From positions 1-15,161 of the forward strand of contig JALLAZ010000088.1 of assembly GCA_036939755.1 (NCBI GenBank): 15,161 nucleotides of DNA, read 5' to 3'. The notes under the pieces are model-generated. The model was given only the letters and a program-made list of their open reading frames with translations. It was not told where the DNA came from and made no database searches. Each line of letters begins with the position of its first letter. The first letter of the stretch is position 1. This DNA is from Stephanodiscus triporus (taxonomy: Eukaryota > Bacillariophyta > Thalassiosirophyceae > Thalassiosirales > Thalassiosiraceae). Below are positions 1-8,323 of the stretch, one piece after another. A program made the position numbers and the translations under genes.

Positions 1-1879
1 TAGGAGTCCCTAAAGAGACAGATGCATATTTGAGACATAACCAAAATTTGGTTATGTCACGGCAATCCAATACTACCATACAGTACTTATGGATACTTAT
101 GGATACAATCAAACGGATTTTTTTACACGAAACCTTTAATGGATACTGGCCAGAAATAATAACCACCGGACGGTAATTATGGTTACAACTGGCGGAATCT
201 GGGTTTCTGATGTATGGAGAAGGAGCAGTAGCCGCAGAGTGTTCACCCCAATAATTGAAGAAAAGTGACATAGCAATGTATACAATGATGAAAAGGCAGA
301 AGATCTTATGATTCGGTTTTCCGAAGCAGTTGGTATGAATAGTGTCCGGAGTACGGTTGTCCTTGGGGTAGGAGGACTTCTTAATCCGCACAAGGAGAGC
401 ATAAATTAAACTGCTGTTGTTTTCAGCCACACTATGATGTTCCAGTGTGGCTGACATCATGAACGTGAGTGCACCAAATACATCTGTTGGGCTGTTGTTC
501 TTGGTGTAATATTCTGTGTTTTTGTTGAACGAATCTGCCCCAATGGCAAAATGCTGCCCACGAGGACCTGTGATGCTTTTCCAATCGCTACCGTCATATG
601 TTAGAAAGGGAGGATCATAATAAAAACAAATGATGGACTCTCTGGCCAGATGCTTGTTGGTGCCGGGCAGAAGCTTACTGGTGGTGGCATCATCAACGGT
701 GTCTTCATCACCAACACCCAACATTTCCTCAACATTGTCACCAACACCACCAACCGAAGACTCCTCAACACAACCGTCGTCGGAGGACTCCACAACACAA
801 CCATCATCCGAGGACTGATCAACAGACCCTGAACCTGCACGTACCGCCATCCTGCTAGTGGTCAAAAAGATTTAAATTGAATTACATGAGTTTATTTCAA
901 TTTGAATACATTCAGGTTGAATCCAAAACCATTCAGTTTGAATATATTCAGTTTGAATGGAGTTGGTTGTCCGAAATCATTCAAAGTGAATATATTGAAA
1001 ACAGATATAGTTAAATTGATATGCGGACAAAACACAAAAACATTCAATTTGATGGTATTCAGAATAATGCAAGTGAATACAATCAAAAACACTTACAATG
1101 CTTTGGTCGGCAGCTTCCTTGCACATCCACTTCCATGATCACCGCGACTTTTGATGGCATCACCGCCATTCCGTCCAGCTTTGGGGTGCTCACCGTCACT
1201 CTCACGGTCAGGCAGACAATTGTTGCGATCATCGGTGGTCTCCGCAGCATCGTCCCTGCCAGATTGATCGCGAAGAGCCTTTCCAGCCTTGGCGCATTGA
1301 CCAATCTTCTTACCAGAATCCACGTGCGCCCGTGCCTTCTTCTGTCCGGCCTCGGGGCACTTCCCATCAATCCCAGCGTCGACAGTACAATCAACGTTAC
1401 CATCAGCTGTGTTAATCCCGGGGTCGCGCCCATCAGCTGTCTTAAGCCCGGGGTCGCGCAGACAATCAGCTGTGCTAACCCCGGGGTCGCGCGGACCATC
1501 AGCTGTGTTAATTCTGGTGTCGCACGAAGAATCATGGAGACTATCAGCTGTGCCAATCACGGGGGCGTAGAACTCTGCATATGTTGCTTCTAAGAGAGGT
1601 ATTCCACCTATGAATACAGGTGGAGGAGGGGAGGGGTAAGAAATATGCGCGAGGAGGAGACATAGGAGGGAGGAGGGGACCTGCAAGGGAGGGGACCTGC
1701 ATGGTATCACATTACTCACTTGAAGCGGGCCTTCCTTTGCACGTGCGTCCACCAACAATAATGTTGGTTGGAATGACATCAGCCAATCCTGGTGGTGCGA
1801 TGCTTGCATCAGTACCACTGACTGCATCAGTAGTACTCTCCCTAACAGATGCTTTTTTTGGCCTGCGGGTTCGGGGCAT
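1..1879 (-). CDS. Hypothetical repeat-containing protein, three exons, partial (runs off the left edge)
   Basis: I do not recognise this protein. The predicted minus-strand exons are 1879-1720, 1607-1097 and 851-1, with introns 1719-1608 (GTGAGT...CATAG) and 1096-852 (GTAAGT...TAGCAG). Both junctions keep phase: A|GT gives Ser54 and TT|G gives Leu224. The result is 507 residues with no stop before the window edge. The first exon starts MPRTRRPKK and is basic. Exon 2 is hydrophilic and holds five imperfect repeats around 'TADG/TADS...RDPG' at 1404-1556. Exon 3 is open for 283 codons. It begins with an acidic Ser/Asp part carrying a 9-residue duplication (ESSDDGCV-type), continues into a Tyr/Asn-rich globular-looking part, and includes one hydrophobic stretch near residues 407-424 (IFCLFIIVYIAMSLFFNYW) that could be a membrane segment. 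Codon use is less GC-rich than in genes further right, so recent arrival or weak constraint is possible. A further intron inside exon 3 cannot be excluded. Confidence 0.5.
754..815. repeat. 27-base tandem duplication inside exon 3
   Basis: Two copies of a 27-base unit (about 754-780 and 781-807) are followed by a partial third copy. On the minus strand each encodes an acidic block of the SSDDGCVVE type. The unit is a multiple of three, so the open frame survives, consistent with coding sequence. Confidence 0.7.
852..1096 (-). repeat. Intron filled with ATTCA-N3-TGAAT dyads
   Basis: This predicted 245-base intron of the left-hand gene is AT-rich. It contains near-palindromic copies of ATTCA-N3-TGAAT at 910-922, 931-943, 946-958 and 979-991, a 14-base variant at 894-907, and decayed copies near 1042-1054 and 1056-1077. 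Another intact copy lies outside the gene at 2174-2186, and related TTGAAT/TTCAGTTCGAA sequence lies just upstream of exon 1 near 1914-1950. The spacing (15-36 bases) is irregular, so this is not a simple tandem array. Confidence 0.6.
1404..1556. repeat. In-frame imperfect tandem repeat, 30-45 base units
   Basis: Units begin CAGCTGTG/CTTAA on the plus strand at about 1404, 1434, 1467 and 1500, with a partial unit near 1545. Each carries a CCCGGGGTCGCGC-like core. Unit lengths (30, 33, 33, 45) are multiples of three, so copy changes keep the minus-strand frame open. That frame reads TADG/TADC blocks followed by RDPG-like residues. Confidence 0.75.
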
Positions 1880-2459
1880 GGTCGATCTGGCCGGGAGCGG
1901 AACTGTTAAGTGAGTTGAATGTTCAGTTCGAAGTGGTCCAGATTGAACCTACTCTAGAGGCGGGTGAATAGGGTGGTGCAGTATTGGTGCCCTTTCAAAA
2001 AACGCCAGTGATGCATCAGTGACCCGGACATCTGTTTTCGGAGATATCCCAAAAAAAGTTCTTCCGACAGGAATCACGTGTCACAGTAGACATAACTATG
2101 ACAGCAAAGTACTTAAGGGGGAAATGACTGGTCGCTATTGATGGAGCGAGCAATTATCATTGAATTACGAACCATTCAAATTGAATGTTTTGACTCAGTG
2201 AATATTACGCGATTGTGAGTCTACCCTACCGCCCAGGTTAATAGGAACAAGTAGAATTTTATACTGGGAATTGAGGAATAAAAGAGAAACACATGTATTA
2301 AAAAAGAGTGAAATTAAACATTCGTCTCCATTTTGGTGCCATATAGTCGACCCCTTATTTGTAACCTATGTTCATACCTAGTTGAGTAGCAAAGCCCCTC
2401 TTTTACTCTGCTGGTGGGCAACCCCGGCATGGTTATGTGTGATAGCACATGTTTCGCAT

Positions 2460-2526
2460 GTTTTTATTCCCACGCGGTCGATTTCCATCATTGTTTTATT
2501 CCCGCACGGACGATTTCCATCGTGCC
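2460..2526. repeat. Tandem duplication of about 32 bases
   Basis: Two adjacent diverged copies share the pattern GTTTTATTCCC...CGG.CGATTTCCATC, at about 2460-2492 and 2493-2526. The second copy can also fold on itself (GCACGG...CCATCGTGC). No coding role is apparent. Confidence 0.65.
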
Positions 2527-2679
2527 ATTAGATGTTAAAAATTGGACCTAGGAATAATATGAAAAATATCAAATGTTAACCACATCATCGGTTAATATTT
2601 GATATTTTTTTAACATCTAATATTTTTTAACGTCTAATTTTTTTAGTATTATTCCTACGTAGAGTTTTTAACATCTAAT
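2527..2679. mobile_element. Foldback, MITE-like element
   Basis: The ends form inverted repeats of about 34 bases. The left arm 2527-2560 starts ATTAGATGTTAAAAATT, and the right arm 2645-2679 ends GTTTTTAACATCTAAT. They match almost throughout apart from a short central mismatch. Inside is a second hairpin: 2562-2581 pairs with 2590-2609 over 20 bases (19 Watson-Crick pairs and one G/T) around an 8-base loop. The terminal motif TTAACATCTAATAT recurs at 2610-2623 and 2687-2700, with diverged copies near 2627 and 2704, as in nested or partly duplicated elements. There is no coding capacity and no clear target-site duplication. A non-autonomous DNA element is the simplest reading. Confidence 0.5.
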
Positions 2680-3025
2680 ATTGCGATTAACATCTAATAT
2701 CGATTTTAACATGTAAGAATGGTGATAACATACCATACACTAAACAATAGAGAGAGGGTATGCACGCACAAGTAAACTCAACATCTTTAATGTGCAACGC
2801 GTGGTGAGTGGAAACCCATCGCCACAACTGACACCACCATGTTGCCCTCGTCCCCCACCCCAGGGGATGGGGCAAAGGGGGGGGCTTTTACAACTAGAGG
2901 TGGTGCATTTCATACAAAATTGTCTAGAAAATAGTACTAAATATAGTATTTGCTTGTTTTGGTCAAATTCCTCTTACCAAAAATCTTAGAAAACATCGTT
3001 TCCGCCACTCTCAAAATATGCGTGG

Positions 3026-3171
3026 TGACGCAACAATGACAGTTATTTCACTCTATCTTAACAAAAAATGGTGACGTGTGAAAAAATAGTGGTGCTTGCG
3101 TGACGCAAATATGACAAAAGAAAAAACGCGTGACGGTACCACAAAGTCTCACCCCCCCCCTGAAGTGACGT
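3026..3171. promoter_or_regulatory. Cluster of five TGACG motifs upstream of the delta-9 desaturase
   Basis: TGACG occurs at 3026, 3072, 3101, 3131 and 3166, all on the plus strand and spaced 29-46 bases apart. Two of them are full TGACGT half-CRE sites. The cluster ends about 180 bases before the desaturase ATG. TGACGT elements are the core of bZIP-bound CO2/cAMP-responsive elements described in diatom carbonic anhydrase promoters. A regulatory role here is inferred from number, orientation and position only. Confidence 0.4.
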
Positions 3172-3351
3172 AAAAACGGCAGTTCTCCCATATCTACTAT
3201 GCCAATAACCTGTCCTGCGCTGGCGCCGAAAATGGTTTTCTCTCATCTCGCCAATCTGAATCTACCCATATCGTACACCGACCATCGATGATCATCGTCC
3301 ACATTCGGAAACACCCATCTTTGATCTCTTAGATACGTGTCCCTGTCAAAC

Positions 3352-4531
3352 ATGGACCTTTCCCACAAAATGTTCTCCGAAATACCCTCGGTGATCAGGC
3401 ATCATGGGAACGCGGGCAATATCAATTGGCTGATGACGACTTACAGTGCATGGGCGCACGTGGTCGCATTAGTTGGAGTCTTCAAGATTATGGATTGCAG
3501 TAAGGAGACGCTGATGTGGGCGTTCTTGCTGTGGCCGATCAGGTGAGTTGCATTTTTGATACGAATGATTACTGAAAATCACTCATCTGATTGCTGCTCT
3601 CGCCAATACATCCCTACCAATTCACGAAGCGGTCTCGGCATCACCGTTGGTGCCCATCGCCTCTGGTCCCACCGGTCATACAGTGCCTCTTTTCCGGTCC
3701 GCGTCTTCCTTATGCTGTGCAACTCCATCGCCAATCAGGGATCCATCCTGCACTGGGCGCGCGACCATCGCGTGCACCACAAGCACTCCGAGACCGACGC
3801 CGACCCTCACAACGCTATGCGCGGGTTCTTCTTCGCCCACATAGGATGGCTGTTCTTGAAGAAGAACCCCGAGGTCATCCGCGCGGGGAAGGAATTGGAC
3901 TTCAGCGACCTTCATGAGGATCCCGTGGTCATGTTCCAGAAGAAGCTTGATCCGTGGTTTGCACTATACATGTGCTTCGTGTTCCCTGCGCAGATCGCCG
4001 TGAAGTTCTGGGGAGAGAGCTTCTGGCCGGCGTTCTTCGTGGCCGGAGGATTGCGATACATGATCGTTCTGCATTTCACCTGGTTCGTGAATAGCGCCGC
4101 TCATTTGTACGGAGATCATCCTTACGACGTGGTGTCCTACCCCTCCGAGAATCCCTACGTTTCCTTCTTCGCTGTTGGCGAGGGATGGCACAACTGGCAT
4201 CACAAATATCCTTTTGACTATGGTGAGAAAAGATCAAGTACTGAACGTTGATTCGCCCCCTGTTATTAGATCCCTCTTACCTTGTACTTTTCTGCTGTGC
4301 GTTTGACTAAAAAAAGCTGCGTCTGAGTTTGGCATCTCATCTCAATTCAACCCTAGCAAGTTGTTCATCGACGTGTTAGCAGCTGTAGGATTAGTCTGGG
4401 GGAGGAAGCGTGGCACAGCTGCTTGTGAGATGGGCATGGTGAGGAGAGATAGAGATCGTGAGGCTGGTGTGCCATTACCCAAGCCTGCCCCTAGGCCTTG
4501 GAAGGCACATGCTGCAGTCAAGCATGACTGA
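3352..4531 (+). CDS. Acyl-CoA delta-9 (stearoyl-CoA type) desaturase
   Basis: This membrane di-iron enzyme introduces the first double bond into saturated acyl-CoA in the ER. Exons are 3352-3542, 3630-4222 and 4317-4531, with introns 3543-3629 and 4223-4316. The junctions AG|C (Ser64) and G|CT (Ala262) restore family sequence, and the product is 332 aa. The three histidine boxes are present: HRLWSH (73-78) in SGLGITVGAHRLWSH, HRVHH (110-114) followed by KHSETDADPH, and HNWHH (251-255) in GEGWHNWHHKYPFDY. The extra metal-binding motif NSAAHLYGDHPYD is also there. The end reads SEFGISSQFNPSKLFIDVLAAVGLVWGRKRG, as in animal-type SCD. The C-terminal cytochrome b5 of fungal OLE1 is absent, so a separate electron donor is needed. 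The N-terminus before box 1 is short (about 70 residues). ATG 3352 is the first in-frame ATG. Family assignment is firm; chain-length preference is unknown. Confidence 0.95.
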
Positions 4532-5136
4532 TGTAAGAAGAAAGACCATGTACAATATATAGTAAATGATCAGGGAGAACTTCTTGTAACCATCGCTCAC
4601 GAGATGTTTTATTCCGACTTAGTCTTCAAAAGTCTAGCTCTATAAGAACTATTGCATGCGTTGCTTGATCCTTTCTAGCACCCGTCATCAGGACTCAACT
4701 CATGCCTCGTCCTTATATGCGGATTAAAGAGGGGATGTGCCTCTCAACAATGGAGGGACAGTATCTGGGCGGCAGATCACTCAATCAAGTAAAATGAAAC
4801 CTTGTGAAAAAGCGGCCACGCTTCAATCAACTTGATGAAACTTAAAGACAAACGCAGAGAAACTGTCAAACGAAAGGACTTAGGATTCATCAAACATCAA
4901 TACAAATCGAATTGAAGACCAGTTTGTAAATTAATTACGCATCTACAACGCGTCGCTCAGATTCCTATGATATTGTTTGCATCCGTATGGTATCATTGGT
5001 CTGCTCGTTCGGTTCCCATGTTGCGCGCCGCAGAAATCAATGTGGCAAAACGTCAAAATATTCCACAAGAATAATCACGGCCCCCCGGAAAGCGTTGAAA
5101 TTGTGTGTGTGTGTGTGGGGGGGGGGGGGACTCCCT
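4532..5136. other. Intergenic region between convergent genes
   Basis: The region holds the 3' flanks of the plus-strand delta-9 desaturase and the minus-strand CP12-like gene. I see no gene or structured RNA. The right end carries a (TG)n run (about 5103-5116) fused to a 13-base G tract (5117-5129), only a few bases beyond the CP12 stop codon. Confidence 0.7.
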
Positions 5137-5920
5137 CTAACGCGAATCCAACGCCGACTTGAACTTCTCGAGGGCTTCGCATCCCTCGATCAAGTCCACG
5201 AGACACTCCTCGTCCAAAGGAGCGCGCGTCGCCTCGTCGTCGGTCGAGCTCGCGGCGATCTCCTCGACCGTCTCCCACGCGAGCTTGGCCTCCGTCGACT
5301 CCACGCCGTACTTTTCCGTGGCAGATCGCGCCTCGGCGAGCGCCTTCTTCATGCTCGCGGGGTATACCGGCACGGCGGTCCGGGATTCCGGCGTGGCGAG
5401 CTTCACGCCCTTGAGGTCCTCGGCGAGCTGTCGTACCATGTCGAGTTCCGCCTTGGTCTTTGTGAGCATCTGCGCGAGGGACCTGACCTTGGCCTCGTAT
5501 TCCTCGTCGACCACGGCGGGTTTGTAAGCCGCGCTGTTCGTTCCAGGAGCGAGGGCGGGGGGGGGGGGAGGTTTGAGAGAGAGGAACATTGCCAATTTCG
5601 CGATACACATCGTATCGAATATGAATTACGGGCGACCAACGAAAAAACGAGATCGATCGCCACGCGATGGTATTTATCGTGCGACATATCCGAGAACCAG
5701 CGCACCTGTTATCGCTGGCATTCATCTCCTCCACGACCTCCCAGAGCAATTGGGCCTCCTTCGACGTCGGTCCGTGAGTCTTGCTGGCCTCGAGCGCCGC
5801 CTCGATGGCGCTGGCGGTCGCGCTCTCGGAGAGGGGGACGACCGAGCGGGCGCGCGCGATCGGCGCAGGGGCGAAGGCGGCAGAGGACGAGATGAGAGCG
5901 GCGACAATAAGGAGCTTCAT
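5137..5920 (-). CDS. CP12: Plastid-targeted CP12-like protein with duplicated AWD_VEEL motif
   Basis: CP12 proteins are small plastid linkers that bind GAPDH and phosphoribulokinase and tune the Calvin cycle. Exons are 5920-5706 and 5533-5137, joined by intron 5705-5534 (GTGCGC...AACAG, with a C12 tract as part of its pyrimidine stretch). Phase AG|C gives Ser72 and 203 aa. The N-terminus MKLLIVAALISSSAAF-APAP is a signal peptide with the AAF cleavage motif typical of diatom bipartite plastid leaders. A first CP12-type motif lies at 44-70 (SKTHGPTSKEAQLLWEVVEE) and a second at 141-164 (TEKYGVESTEAKLAWETVEE). Between them residues 82-113 form a charged heptad-like stretch that may be a coiled coil. 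The C-terminus has Cys182 and Cys190 (C-x7-C), close to but not the same as the usual CP12 C-terminal Cys pair; no N-terminal Cys pair is seen. It is divergent from the gene to its right. Function is inferred from the motif. Confidence 0.8.
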
Positions 5921-6444
5921 GATGATGATGATGTAGTAGTTGTGAAAGTTGTATTAATTGAGGTCGGCTCAGGGTTGTGTGGCAAAAGAAAAACAGAAAA
6001 AAGTGAAAGGAAGCGGATCACAACTGTTGGTTGTTGATGTTTTTGTGGGAGTACGTTTTGGATACACGATATTGCTGATAACAAAACAACTGAAGCGCGA
6101 AAATTCACTTGGATCCCACCATAACTTACCTAAATACCATGATAATGTTATGCTTTTAGATGTAGAATACTCTACTCTAGGGTAAGTAACTACTTACCTT
6201 ACATGTCAATTGTTAGCTTATCAGTAGTATGTACGTTGCTCAGGCTCAATCTTGCCATCTGTTCCATAGATATCCACCTGTCCTCGAGTGACTTCCAGCT
6301 TCCAGATGGCATATTATGGTACGTAGTGTCTGACGCGCAATTACTAACGCACCACAGCCCGTCCTCCCTCCAAGGAAACACCAACCAAAGGGAAAGCGTG
6401 GATACTCTCGGCCTCGAAGCCCGTCTGTGGCTGATGGACGTAAC
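5921..6444. other. Shared upstream region of CP12-like and TsaD-like genes
   Basis: This 524-base segment lies between divergent genes and so should hold both promoters. The left part is AT-rich. A short dyad GGTAAGT-N4-ACTTACC lies at 6181-6198. No recognisable gene is present, and the open frames crossing it have no family features. Upstream ATGs such as the one at 6434 (a short out-of-frame frame) precede the chosen TsaD start. Confidence 0.55.
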
Positions 6445-8199
6445 ATGTTCATGTTGCGCAAAATGACCTGTATCGCATTCGCCCTATCGCGATGGACTAA
6501 GCCGATCGCGATGCCGCTCGGTGCACGCGCATTCTCCTCCCCGTCGTCGAGCGCCGCCGCGGAATCGGGACCTCGGCGGCGTCGTCGAGACGTCGGAACG
6601 ACGCTCGATCGGAGCAGTTGTCGTGGCCGCTCGTCGTCGTCTTCCGCAACCGCCTCCCGTCGGCGGTGGAATGGATCCTCCGCCCTTCGCGGTGGAATTG
6701 GCGATTGCGGCGGCGGTGGCGGCGACGACGACGACGACGACCTCGTGACGACGACGACATCCGCAACGAACGACAAATCGTCGTCGCTGTTGGATTCCGG
6801 GAGAGAAAAACGGAAGAAGTTCATCGGCCTCGCGAAGGCAGTCGACCGGGGACAATTTCAGTACGCGTACAATCCCGGCGGACGCGACGGAACGAGCTTC
6901 GTGGCCAGGAGCGGATTGCCGAACGATATGAAATTATTTTGCGTCCTTGGAATCGAGAGCAGCTGCGATGATACCGGAGGTGAGATAGACCTTATCCGAG
7001 TTGCGGATCATCTCCTCTACTCTAATCGGGGAAAAAGCTTATGCACTGACATATTCACGTCATAACAAATCTCGTGGAATCGCAAAACTCGCCCAGCTGC
7101 CGTCATTCGATCGGATGGCACCATACTTGGAGAGTCGCTTGCGTCCCAACACGCTATTCACGAGCAATTCGGAGGCGTGGTGCCGGGATTAGCTAAAGAC
7201 GCACACGAGGAAAACATCGACAGGGTGATAAACACAGCGTTGCAGAGAGCCAATATGTCTATGGAGGACGTCGACGCCATCGGCGTGACGGTCGGGCCTG
7301 GCTTGGAAATCTGCCTGAGAGTGGGGTGCAATAGAGGTCGAGAGTTGGCCATGAAGTACAACAAGCCGTTCGTGGGTGTGCATCACCTCGAGGCCCACAT
7401 ATTGATGGCCAGGATACCCCCCGTCAAGCACGACAACAACGGCGGCGAGCAATCTGCAACGTACGATGAAATAGTTCAATCGTCCGGCGACAGGGCCATG
7501 GACTTTCCATTCCTCGCGCTGCTTGTCTCCGGCGGACACTGCCAGATATTGAAATGCCTCGGGATAGGTCGATACGCCATCGTTGGCGGCACCTTGGACG
7601 ATTCGCTCGGCGAGGCATTCGACAAGATCGCGCGTCTCCTGGGACTGCCGGTGGGCGGGGGAGGGGGTCCCGCGGTCGAGGCGCTGTCCCTGGACGGCGA
7701 TCCGCATTCGGTGGCCCTGCCCATACCGATGCAAAGACGGAAGGATTGCGATTTTTCGTACGCTGGGTTGAAGACGTCCGTGCGTATGGCGGCCGAGAGG
7801 ATGTGTGTCGAGCGCGGCGTGGAGAGTCCGGAACGTTTGCGGTACGAGGACAAGGCGAACATTGCCGCGTCGTTTCAGCACGTGGCCTTTCGACACGTGG
7901 AGATAAGATTGGGTCGCGCGATGGAGCTTGTGGAGAAAGAAGACGGGATCCGGACGCTGGCCGTGGTGGGAGGGGTGGCAGCCAATAAGGAGCTGCGTCG
8001 ACGTCTGAATGCCCTGTGTTCGGATCGGATCGAGCCGTGGGAAATGCTGGTACCTCCTCCGCGGCTGTGTACAGATCAGGGTGCCATGAGTGCATGGGCG
8101 GCCGTGGAGCGGCTGAGCGTGGGAAGCTCTGATCTGGCAGAGGATCAGGAAGTGTTCGCTAGGTATCCATTTTCTGTATCGTTGAACGATGCATCATGA
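6445..8199 (+). CDS. QRI7: tRNA N6-threonylcarbamoyladenosine transferase, Qri7/OSGEPL1 type
   Basis: TsaD/Kae1/Qri7 enzymes transfer the threonylcarbamoyl group to A37 of ANN-decoding tRNAs. Exons are 6445-6979 and 7097-8199, with intron 6980-7096 (GTGAGA...CCCAG). Junction G|CT gives Ala179 and restores GIESSCDDTGAAVIRSDG; the product is 545 aa. Family motifs follow in order: FGGVVPGLAKDAHEEN (203-218), HHLEAH with metal ligands His275 and His279, LVSGGHCQIL (321-330), GTLDDSLGEAFDKIARLLG (343-361), FSYAGLKTSVR (398-408), VVGGVAANKELRRRL (468-482) and the metal aspartate Asp505 in LCTDQGAM. The N-terminus MFMLRKMTCIAFALSRW...GARAFSS is Arg-rich with an amphipathic look, which suggests a mitochondrial presequence. 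It is followed by about 120 low-complexity residues (RRRRR, Ser runs, GGGGGDDDDDD). The single-subunit organellar form acts without the KEOPS partners. Start ATG 6445 is chosen over 6463 because it gives a fuller presequence; the choice is uncertain. Confidence 0.9.
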
Positions 8200-8323
8200 T
8201 TTAACAAGAACAACACCACTGAATATCTACAGTTTTTTCTACTGGCGCAATGCGTTAGTATATACCTGTTGCATTGTATTCAAAAGTTGATTCATTTATC
8301 ATTCATGCTATTCTTCCATTTTG

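Larger units (their letters stand above)
1880..3351. other. AT-rich intergenic region with repeats and a motif cluster
   Basis: No convincing gene is visible in these roughly 1.47 kb; open frames are short and lack recognisable residues. The region separates two genes pointing away from each other. It holds the upstream side of the left-hand gene, one ATTCA-N3-TGAAT dyad (2174-2186), a 32-base tandem duplication, a foldback element with extra copies of its terminal sequence, and a TGACG cluster before the delta-9 desaturase. Those parts are listed separately. Confidence 0.7.

Noticed and set aside
1404..1556. Possible CRISPR-like array
   Set aside because: Repeats are imperfect, directly adjacent, of varying length and without unique spacers. 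They are coding tandem repeats in a eukaryotic gene.
1021..1593. 190-residue plus-strand open frame over the tandem repeat
   Set aside because: It is antisense to exon 2 of the spliced minus-strand gene and begins inside its intron. The repeat keeps several frames open, and the minus frame joins in phase to both neighbouring exons.
3337..3351. GTG start five codons upstream of the delta-9 desaturase ATG
   Set aside because: A non-ATG start has no support in a eukaryotic gene; ATG 3352 is well placed.
4987..5895. 302-residue plus-strand open frame
   Set aside because: It is antisense to both CP12-like exons and crosses their intron; the composition is Arg/Ser-rich shadow sequence.
5075..5920. 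Unspliced 281-residue reading of the CP12-like gene
   Set aside because: It reads through the intron and then leaves the CP12 frame, giving low-complexity Arg/Gly sequence. Splicing at 5705/5534 restores the second motif.
6181..6198. GGTAAGT-N4-ACTTACC dyad as an operator
   Set aside because: A single 7-base arm pair is expected by chance in this much sequence. It is mentioned only as content of the spacer.
7189..8095. Minus-strand open frames of 223-235 residues
   Set aside because: They are antisense to the conserved TsaD-family core.
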